Assembly (NCBI GenBank): GCA_964601125.1
Contig: CAZRKB010000009.1
Coordinates: forward strand, 1-23,004
Length of the DNA stretch: 23,004 nucleotides
Direction: 5' to 3'
Origin: DATDVC01 sp964601125
Lineage (GTDB): Bacteria; Patescibacteriota; Minisyncoccia; Phycocordibacterales; WO2-35-19
This document shows positions 1-5,382 of the stretch, in pieces. The position numbers were made by a program, and so were the translations under genes. Position 1 is the first letter of the stretch. Each line of letters begins with the position of its first letter. Below the pieces are notes generated by a model. The model was given only the letters and a program-made list of their open reading frames with translations, had not been told where the DNA came from and searched no databases.

Positions 1-766
1 TTTGCATTCTTTCAATCAACTCTTTCTTTGAAATTTTTTTCTGGAGATGTAAGGCAACTAATTTATATTCTAAACCAATCTCTGACATGCGTTTCCAAGA
101 CAGGCCTTGCTTGTGTAAGTTTTTAACTTCTTTTAAAAGTCCTCGCTTAAACCATTTTTCAATCCTTTTATTTATCCTGGTTTTTAGTTCCTCATCCGAA
201 ATCCTAATTCCGATTTTGCATACTTCATACTTCATAATTCTTGATTCAAATTTCGGTACTTTTCCCAGCGCCTTGCATATCTCGATGGCTCTCACTAAGC
301 GTCTCGGATTTTTACTATCGATATTTTTAGCTCTCTCGGGATCAAGTTTTTTTAGAATTTCAAAAAGTTTATCTGCCGATTTTTTCTCCAGTTGCTTTCG
401 TAGTTTTAAATTTGGAGGTACTTCTGGTATCTGCTTTTCTCCTAGTACGGCATCAATATAAAAACCTGTTCCACCACAAACTAAAGGCATCTTACCCCTT
501 TTTATTATCTCTTCAATTTTTTCCTCTGCTAGCTTTTTAAAATCTGAAGCTGTAAAAATTTTTTTAGGAGAAGCGACATCGAGTAAGTAATGGGGAACAC
601 CAAACATTTCTTTTTTGGTTATTTTACCAGTTCCAGTATCAAGTCCCTTATAAACTTGTCTTGAATCGGCAGAAATTACCTCGCCATTGAACTTTTTGGC
701 AAGTTGTACAGCCAAGTCAGATTTTCCGCTCGCAGTCGGTCCTACTATAACAATCACTTTCTGCAT
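1..766 (-). CDS. miaA: tRNA dimethylallyltransferase MiaA (C-terminus cut by window edge)
   Basis: MiaA transfers a dimethylallyl group to N6 of A37 in tRNAs that read codons starting with U. On the minus strand, ATG at 766-764 opens a frame that stays open to base 1 (255 codons). It begins MQKVIVIVGPTASGKSDLA, with the P-loop GPTASGKS at residues 9-16, then the family motifs ISADSRQVYKGLDTGTGK and LVCGGTGFYIDAV, and NPRRLVRAIEI further on. MiaA is usually about 300 residues, so roughly the last 45 lie outside the window. No SD precedes the start, which is 10 bp behind tRNA-Leu on the same strand; both probably share the tRNA promoter. Residues near RIMKYEVCK are encoded by a copy of an AT-rich repeat also found near topA and serS, perhaps an in-frame insertion. 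The identification is secure. Confidence 0.96.
   Translation of the reverse strand, partial: MQKVIVIVGPTASGKSDLAVQLAKKFNGEVISADSRQVYKGLDTGTGKITKKEMFGVPHYLLDVASPKKIFTASDFKKLAEEKIEEIIKRGKMPLVCGGTGFYIDAVLGEKQIPEVPPNLKLRKQLEKKSADKLFEILKKLDPERAKNIDSKNPRRLVRAIEICKALGKVPKFESRIMKYEVCKIGIRISDEELKTRINKRIEKWFKRGLLKEVKNLHKQGLSWKRMSEIGLEYKLVALHLQKKISKKELIERMQ
217..240 (-). repeat. AT-rich dispersed repeat inside miaA
   Basis: On the minus strand this reads GAATTATGAAGTATGAAGTATGCA. The repeat next to topA (7654 on) differs from it at a single position over this length. In miaA it is translated as part of RIMKYEVCK. Confidence 0.65.
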
Positions 767-776
767 ATTTTATTTG

Positions 777-857
777 TGCCGGAGGAGAGACTTGAACTCT
801 CACCCCTTGCGAGACACGATTTTGAGTCGTGCGCGTCTACCATTCCGCCACTCCGGC
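777..857 (-). tRNA. tRNA-Leu, anticodon CAA
   Basis: On the minus strand the acceptor arms GCCGGAG (857-851) and CTCCGGC (784-778) pair over seven bases, with discriminator A at 777. The anticodon stem CACGA/TCGTG encloses the loop CTCAAAA (826-820), giving anticodon CAA for the leucine codon UUG. A 13-nt variable region and a T arm GAGAG-TTCAAGT-CTCTC follow. The long variable region fits a class II tRNA-Leu. CCA is not encoded after the discriminator. The loop carries A36-A37-A38, the known MiaA recognition feature, and miaA follows directly. Confidence 0.95.
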
Positions 858-898
858 ATTGCCTCGCCAAAGCTGTTAGCAACGGCGGGCCTCGTAAA

Positions 899-927
899 AA
901 TATACTCTAAATATCCACTAAAATCAA
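899..927 (-). promoter_or_regulatory. sigma70-type promoter for tRNA-Leu and miaA
   Basis: On the minus strand TTGATT (927-922) and TATATT (904-899) are separated by 17 bases. This predicts transcription starting near 892, about 35 nt before the tRNA 5' end. It lies back to back with the parB start region. No other good promoter appears between the tRNA and miaA. Confidence 0.75.
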
Positions 928-960
928 AGTTCCCATCTTTCCCCGATTAGGTTTTTGGTG

Positions 961-966
961 TAAAAT
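961..966 (+). promoter_or_regulatory. putative -10 element of parB
   Basis: TAAAAT ends nine bases before the parB ATG at 976, so transcription would start at about 973. That leaves almost no 5' leader and no room for an SD. The -35 region is poor, so the call rests on the -10 and on the same arrangement at other genes here. Confidence 0.45.
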
Positions 967-975
967 ACGCGTATT

Positions 976-1968
976 ATGGAATCGGATCATGGTTTTTACC
1001 AAGACTCTATTTTTTGGGTGGAAGTAGATAAAATTAAACCAAACCCATTTCAACCTCGGCGCGAATTTGACGAAGAGGCCTTAAAAGCTCTTTCGGAATC
1101 AATAAAGCAGTATGGGGTATTGCAGGCTCTCGTAGTTACAAGAAGGGAGATTGTAAAAGAAGATGGTTTGGTCGTTGAATACGAACTCATTGCCGGTGAG
1201 AGAAGGCTCCGAGCTTCTAAAATGGCCGGACTTTCTCAAGTTCCAGTTTTGATACGTACAGGAGAAGAGGAGGGCAAGAAGGAAGAGCTCATGAAGCTGC
1301 AGTTAGCCATCATTGAAAACGTACAAAGAGAAGATCTAAATCCGGTAGAACGAGCCAGGGCATTTAAAAAATTAGCCGATGAGTTTGACTTCAAGCATCA
1401 TCAAATCGCTCAGACAGTCGGTAAGAGCCGGGTCTATGTGACTAACACCATGCGCATCCTCGATCTACCTGAAGATATGCTCAATGCTCTGTCGGAAGGC
1501 AGAATAACCGAAGGTCACACACGCCCACTCCTTATGCTTATTGATAGACCGGAGGAGCAGAAAGTTCTTTTCCAGGACATCATTATCAAAAAAATGAATG
1601 TTAGAGATACCGAAGTGGCTGCCCGCAGGATAGCTATCGAACGAGTTAGGAAAATAGATGCAGCTCTTGATCCTGAAATTTCAGCTCTTGAAGAGAGGTT
1701 TATGGAATCTTTGGGTACCAGGGTTAGGATAGAAAAGAAAGATAATGGCGGCAAGCTCATGATTGAATTTTTCTCAAACGAAGACTTAGAAGACATGCTT
1801 AAGTTGATCCAAGCCTCAAGGGCGTCTGATGGAGTGGTAAAAACAGACGCTGGTCTCGGATTAGATGATCGGACTCAAGAAGAAGTGAAGATGGCAGAAA
1901 ACACTCCCATACCAGATGCAGCGGATATCGATGACGAGCTATACTCGATAAAAAACTTTTCTATTTAG
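976..1968 (+). CDS. parB: ParB/Spo0J-family chromosome partitioning protein
   Basis: ParB proteins bind parS sites and, as CTP-dependent clamps, spread on DNA to guide segregation with the ATPase ParA. The 330-residue protein has the N-terminal ParB domain with NPFQPRREFDEEALKALSESI (residues 23-43), the CTP-binding boxes GERRLRA (74-80) and ENVQRED (114-120), and a helix-turn-helix around 136-165 (HQIAQTVGKSRVYVTNTMRIL). The C-terminal third is acidic and charged, as expected for the dimerisation region. The start has no SD and lies close behind a -10 element. No parA gene or parS-like site was seen in this window, so partner genes must lie elsewhere. Its stop overlaps that of the convergent rel gene by four bases. 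Confidence 0.93.
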   Translation: MESDHGFYQDSIFWVEVDKIKPNPFQPRREFDEEALKALSESIKQYGVLQALVVTRREIVKEDGLVVEYELIAGERRLRASKMAGLSQVPVLIRTGEEEGKKEELMKLQLAIIENVQREDLNPVERARAFKKLADEFDFKHHQIAQTVGKSRVYVTNTMRILDLPEDMLNALSEGRITEGHTRPLLMLIDRPEEQKVLFQDIIIKKMNVRDTEVAARRIAIERVRKIDAALDPEISALEERFMESLGTRVRIEKKDNGGKLMIEFFSNEDLEDMLKLIQASRASDGVVKTDAGLGLDDRTQEEVKMAENTPIPDAADIDDELYSIKNFSI

Positions 1969-3458
1969 CCTGAGTTCTTTATCTGTTTTTTTGCGAAAGT
2001 CGTCTTAGCATAATCAAGCCATTTTCTTTTTGGTTTGGCGTTTTTGCTGATTATTATTTCTACTATATCGCCATTTTTAAGCTCAGTGTCTATTGATCGC
2101 ATTTTGCCATTTATCCTAACTCCGCCTATATGATTCCCTATGTCAGAATGTATGGAATATGCGAAATCTACCGCCGATGATCCGGCCGGCAAATCGATCA
2201 CATCTCCTTTGGGTGTAAAAACAAATATTCGCTCATTAAAAAAATCATTTTTAATCTCGTTGAGAGTGTTATCTTTGTCTTTGTTTTCATTGTGGTAAGC
2301 AGCCAGGTCTCTTATCCATGAAGGCACATCTTTGTTTTCCTGCGAACCAGTTTTAGTTTTTATGATTGATAGCGGAATAATTTTTTTTATCCACTCGAGC
2401 CCTTGATTCGCCCTGCTTTTTTTGGAGTTTGCTTTATAGGCGATATGTGAAGCTATGCCAAACTCTGCTTCTTTATTCATCCTCTCTGTTTTTATTTGCA
2501 CCTCGACTATGTTTCCATCGCCGGTAAAAACGGTTGTGTGAAGCCCTTGGTAGCCATTTTGTTTTGGGAAAGCTATATAGTCCTTGATACGGCCGGGGAG
2601 TGGTTGATAGTTTGAATGTATTACTCCTAGGACTTTATAACACTCCTCCTCTTTCAAGAGTATGATGCGCATCGCTGCTAGGTCATAAATTTTTTCAATT
2701 TCTTTATTGTGTCGCAAGTACTTTTTATACAAGCTATAAAGCCCCTTTACTCTGTAATCGATGGTAAAATCTCTTACTCCCGCTTGGCCCAATTCTTTTG
2801 CCACAGCTTTTCTAAATTTTTCAAGCATGTCCTGCTTTTTGTCATAATTTTCTTTGACTAACTCTTTAATTTCTTTATATTCGTTTGGGTACACGAAAGG
2901 AAAGGAAAGATCCTCAAGGCGTTTAGAAAGTTTTCTTATACCGAGCCTGTATGCGATGGGAGCATAAATTTCTAGAGTTTCGCGCGCTATGCGTTCTTGT
3001 TTTTCTTTCTGTACATGAGAAAGAGTTTCCATATTATGAAGGCGGTCACAAAGTTTAACAATCAGGACTCTTATATCTTGTGACATGGCCACAAACAGTT
3101 TTCTCATCGATTCGTTATGTCTGTCTGTGCCGTGGTATTTAACAAGTCCGAGCTTTGTTACTCCCTCTACTATGAAGCGTATATCGCTGCCAAATTTTTC
3201 TTCCAACATTTCCGGTTTTATGCCAGCATCTTCTAAAATATCATGCAGGAGTCCGGCTGCGACGACTGTGCCACTCATATTTAAATCACAAAGGTTCATC
3301 GCTGTTGCAAAACAGTGATTGAAATATGGCTCGCCACTCTGCCTTTTCTGGTCTTTATGGTTTTCTTTTGAAAATTCGTAAGCCTTTTTTACTAACCCAA
3401 CTTCTTCACCAGAGGCATTTTTAAGGGCAGACATCAGTTTTTCTAGATTTGTCTCCAT
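1965..3458 (-). CDS. rel: Rel/SpoT-type (p)ppGpp synthetase/hydrolase lacking the C-terminal regulatory region
   Basis: Makes and degrades the alarmone (p)ppGpp. The 497-residue protein has an HD hydrolase domain with its metal and catalytic residues present (H48, H72-D73, E76-D77, D138 in KLCDRLHN). A synthetase domain follows (YDLAAMRIILL near 258-268, GRIKDYIAFPKQNGYQGLHT at 289-308, and EVQIKT with E319). A TGS domain (about 409-472) and the beginning of the next helical segment come last. RIKD at 290-293 resembles the RFKD form of bifunctional Rel rather than the EFDD of RelA, and both activities look possible. Rel proteins are normally over 700 residues: the remaining helical, zinc-finger/CC and ACT domains are absent. 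A TATAAT lies just upstream of the start and there is no SD. Confidence 0.94.
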   Translation of the reverse strand: METNLEKLMSALKNASGEEVGLVKKAYEFSKENHKDQKRQSGEPYFNHCFATAMNLCDLNMSGTVVAAGLLHDILEDAGIKPEMLEEKFGSDIRFIVEGVTKLGLVKYHGTDRHNESMRKLFVAMSQDIRVLIVKLCDRLHNMETLSHVQKEKQERIARETLEIYAPIAYRLGIRKLSKRLEDLSFPFVYPNEYKEIKELVKENYDKKQDMLEKFRKAVAKELGQAGVRDFTIDYRVKGLYSLYKKYLRHNKEIEKIYDLAAMRIILLKEEECYKVLGVIHSNYQPLPGRIKDYIAFPKQNGYQGLHTTVFTGDGNIVEVQIKTERMNKEAEFGIASHIAYKANSKKSRANQGLEWIKKIIPLSIIKTKTGSQENKDVPSWIRDLAAYHNENKDKDNTLNEIKNDFFNERIFVFTPKGDVIDLPAGSSAVDFAYSIHSDIGNHIGGVRINGKMRSIDTELKNGDIVEIIISKNAKPKRKWLDYAKTTFAKKQIKNSG

Positions 3459-3466
3459 TACCCCCC

Positions 3467-3472
3467 ATTATA
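3467..3472 (-). promoter_or_regulatory. -10 element of rel, near-leaderless transcript
   Basis: A perfect TATAAT on the minus strand ends eight bases before the rel ATG at 3458. The predicted transcript starts about 2-3 nt before the start codon. The -35 region is weak. The short G-run GGGGGG between them is too near the ATG to be a normal SD. Confidence 0.6.
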
Positions 3473-3492
3473 CACATTTTGAAAAGCTTTTA

Positions 3493-4116
3493 ATGGTTTA
3501 TCGTGATTTTATTGAACGGCTCAAAACAAAGGCCGTTTTAAGCTTGACATATAAGAAGTTTAAGTGTATAACGAAGGATAGGAGGCCAGGCAAAGGAACC
3601 TTGAAGAACACTATAACTGTGAAGGAAGTGGATGCTGAGTTTTTGAAACCAGTATCAGCGGATCGTTTTGAACTGTTGGGCGTCAAACTCAAAGACGTAC
3701 CAGTTCTCCCGGACTTGAGATTAAAGTTTGACGAAGAAGTCCGTCGGGCGACGATAAGCTTGGTAATACCAGGTGCTACATCGGAGCAAGAGAAAGAGAT
3801 CACGTTCGACCTACCATTACCACTCCGGCTGATCCCCGACGCCACAATGTCCATCAAAGACATCATGGAAGAAGGGTGCGACGCCGAAGCTCTCATTGAA
3901 AATGCGATGGCGGTTCTCGTAAAGAGGATCGTCCGCATCAGGATCGAGCCGCGGGTTCCAATGGAGATTCAGGACGATCTGGAAGTGACAATGATCATTT
4001 CCAACTTCGAGTCTCAAGCGGTTTGCCCACTCTCTGACTTTGCCGGATTCATTCATCAAGAAGAGTTCGAGACGGCGGCAGAATGGGATGCACGACATGC
4101 ACCGGTGGAAAAATAG
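3493..4116 (+). CDS. hypothetical protein, start uncertain
   Basis: I do not recognise this 207-residue soluble protein. It has no signal peptide or membrane segment. From about residue 43 it reads as alternating charged beta-like and hydrophobic stretches, with an acidic segment (IKDIMEEGCDAEALIENAMAV) near the middle. Codon use is more GC-rich than in rel or parB, especially towards the 3' end. The first ATG at 3493 has no SD, and a strong promoter lies inside the frame at 3544-3572. The real start may therefore be downstream, at TTG 3601 (AAAGGA three bases before it, GGAGG 15 bases before it), GTG 3619 or GTG 3628. A 9-bp hairpin follows the stop, and the HEAT-repeat gene comes next on the same strand. 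It may be a transferred or lineage-specific gene. Confidence 0.6.
   Translation: MVYRDFIERLKTKAVLSLTYKKFKCITKDRRPGKGTLKNTITVKEVDAEFLKPVSADRFELLGVKLKDVPVLPDLRLKFDEEVRRATISLVIPGATSEQEKEITFDLPLPLRLIPDATMSIKDIMEEGCDAEALIENAMAVLVKRIVRIRIEPRVPMEIQDDLEVTMIISNFESQAVCPLSDFAGFIHQEEFETAAEWDARHAPVEK
3544..3572 (+). promoter_or_regulatory. consensus-like promoter inside the 5' end of the 3493 frame
   Basis: TTGACA (3544-3549) and TATAAC (3567-3572) are separated by exactly 17 bases, predicting a start near 3579. GGAGG follows at 3581-3585. This is among the best promoters in the window and implies that translation from the ATG at 3493 is at best an alternative. Confidence 0.65.
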
Positions 4117-4123
4117 TTCTTTC

Positions 4124-4147
4124 AGGGCGAACCAAATCGTTCGCCCT
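4124..4147 (+). terminator. hairpin after the 3493 gene
   Basis: A perfect 9-bp inverted repeat AGGGCGAAC (4124-4132) and GTTCGCCCT (4139-4147) with a 6-nt loop lies just behind the stop codon. The T-run starts only about 12 bases later, so it may stabilise a 3' end or terminate only weakly. Confidence 0.5.
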
Positions 4148-4228
4148 ACATCAAAGTATTTTTTATGAAGAGTATTTTGATGGGAGAAATCCTGATAGCT
4201 CTTTTAAAATCTTGATACGAGGTGATCT

Positions 4229-5326
4229 ATGAGTGAAGCAATAGAAGTGTCAGTGGTGAAGCCATCGGAAATCATCCCTTGCTTTACCATTCCATCTCAC
4301 GCAGTTCGGCAAGCGGCGTATGAAGAAGCTTGTAAAATGGCTCCTAGCCTCGAAGTATCCACCGCTCTCCTTTCTATCCTCAAAAAAGGAGGAGGAGAAA
4401 CGTGGAAGACTTGGTACACAATCCTCAAAGCGCTCTCTGTGCACGGCAAGGGAAACCTTGAAGTACAGGAAGCGTTGCGAGACAGACTGGAGCAGAAAGA
4501 AATCTGTTTCCAGATTGCAGTCGCTGAAACATTCTTCTTGGTTGGCGGAGATGTCAACTTGGCTCTTGATGCCATTATGCCGTCTCTCAAAGCAACCGAC
4601 CGACCGACTAAAGGTCATGCGGTTGAAGCTCTCATTTCTTTTGGTCCCAGTGCTCTACCGGCTGTTTCGGCAATTGCAGATGTTGTGGCCGATGAGGAAG
4701 AGTTTGAGAGTTATCGGAAGAAAGCGCTTTCTGCTATTTGCGCAATTGGTCCTGAAGCCAAGGTAGTTTCTCCGCAGTTGGTAAAAGCCTTACATACCAG
4801 AAACGCAAATGTATTGGCAAGCCTTCTTCCTACTTTGAAAGTTATTGGGGTTATAAAGGAAGCTGTTCCGGACCTAGTTGAAGCGCTCAACTATAAGGAC
4901 CGATCAACTGGTCATATCCGCAATCGCTGCCCCAGTTTGATGTTTATAGGCTGCGGTGATGATATGCACGCCATTGTCTGCCAGCTTCTAGGTACTCTTG
5001 GAAAAGATGCCAGTGAAGCCGTTCCAAATCTTGAGGAACTTCTCCGAAGAGAGACGGACTTTGAGGAATGGAAGAAACGGCTCGATGAGGAGGCTGAAAA
5101 GCATAACGCGCCGATTCTTGCTGAATATGAAAAAGAACTTGCGATATATGAGCAAGGAAAAAAGAAAGGAGAACGACGACCAACAAGACCGCGGGTCGAT
5201 TACAGACTAATGCGAGGTTCGGAAAAACTAAATCGCATACAGATCCGACTGACTAGCCTCGAAGCAAAGAAGTTTGCCATAGAAGCGATCGAGCTTATCA
5301 AGAATGATTTACGTCAAAAAGTCTAA
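4229..5326 (+). CDS. HEAT-repeat-like protein
   Basis: A 365-residue soluble protein, mostly predicted helix. Repeated helical pairs of HEAT type are visible between about residues 105 and 285: ALDAIMPSLKATDRPTKGHA, ALPAVSAIADVVADEEEF, VVSPQLVKALHTRNANV, AVPDLVEALNYKD, and AVPNLEELLRRE, each about 35-40 residues apart. The C-terminal 75 residues are highly charged and probably coiled coil. Such solenoids usually serve as protein-binding scaffolds; no catalytic motif is seen and the partner is unknown. The start is firm: GAGGTGATC at 4219-4227, a near-perfect anti-SD complement, lies just before the ATG, and TAAAAT at 4205-4210 is a possible -10. Such an SD is unusual here. A strong terminator follows. 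Confidence 0.75.
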   Translation: MSEAIEVSVVKPSEIIPCFTIPSHAVRQAAYEEACKMAPSLEVSTALLSILKKGGGETWKTWYTILKALSVHGKGNLEVQEALRDRLEQKEICFQIAVAETFFLVGGDVNLALDAIMPSLKATDRPTKGHAVEALISFGPSALPAVSAIADVVADEEEFESYRKKALSAICAIGPEAKVVSPQLVKALHTRNANVLASLLPTLKVIGVIKEAVPDLVEALNYKDRSTGHIRNRCPSLMFIGCGDDMHAIVCQLLGTLGKDASEAVPNLEELLRRETDFEEWKKRLDEEAEKHNAPILAEYEKELAIYEQGKKKGERRPTRPRVDYRLMRGSEKLNRIQIRLTSLEAKKFAIEAIELIKNDLRQKV

Positions 5327-5343
5327 CGACTCTAACCTACATT

Positions 5344-5380
5344 GCCCCCACGGACAAGATCGTTCCGTGAGGGGCGATTT
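5344..5380 (+). terminator. Rho-independent terminator of the HEAT-repeat gene
   Basis: GCCCCCACGGA (5344-5354) pairs with TCCGTGAGGGGC (5364-5375) and is followed by GATTTTGTT. The T-run is on the plus strand only, so it serves the HEAT gene, not the convergent topA. Confidence 0.8.
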
Positions 5381-5382
5381 TG

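Noticed and set aside
687..950. Plus-strand frames across tRNA-Leu and the miaA start
   Set aside because: They are antisense to a tRNA and to a secure gene and resemble no protein.
976..1968. parABS locus
   Set aside because: parB is clear, but no parA and no TGTTTCACGTGAAACA-like parS site was seen in the window.
3817..4098. Minus-strand frame inside the 3493 gene
   Set aside because: A shadow frame without start signals; the plus-strand frame is longer and has a promoter and hairpin.
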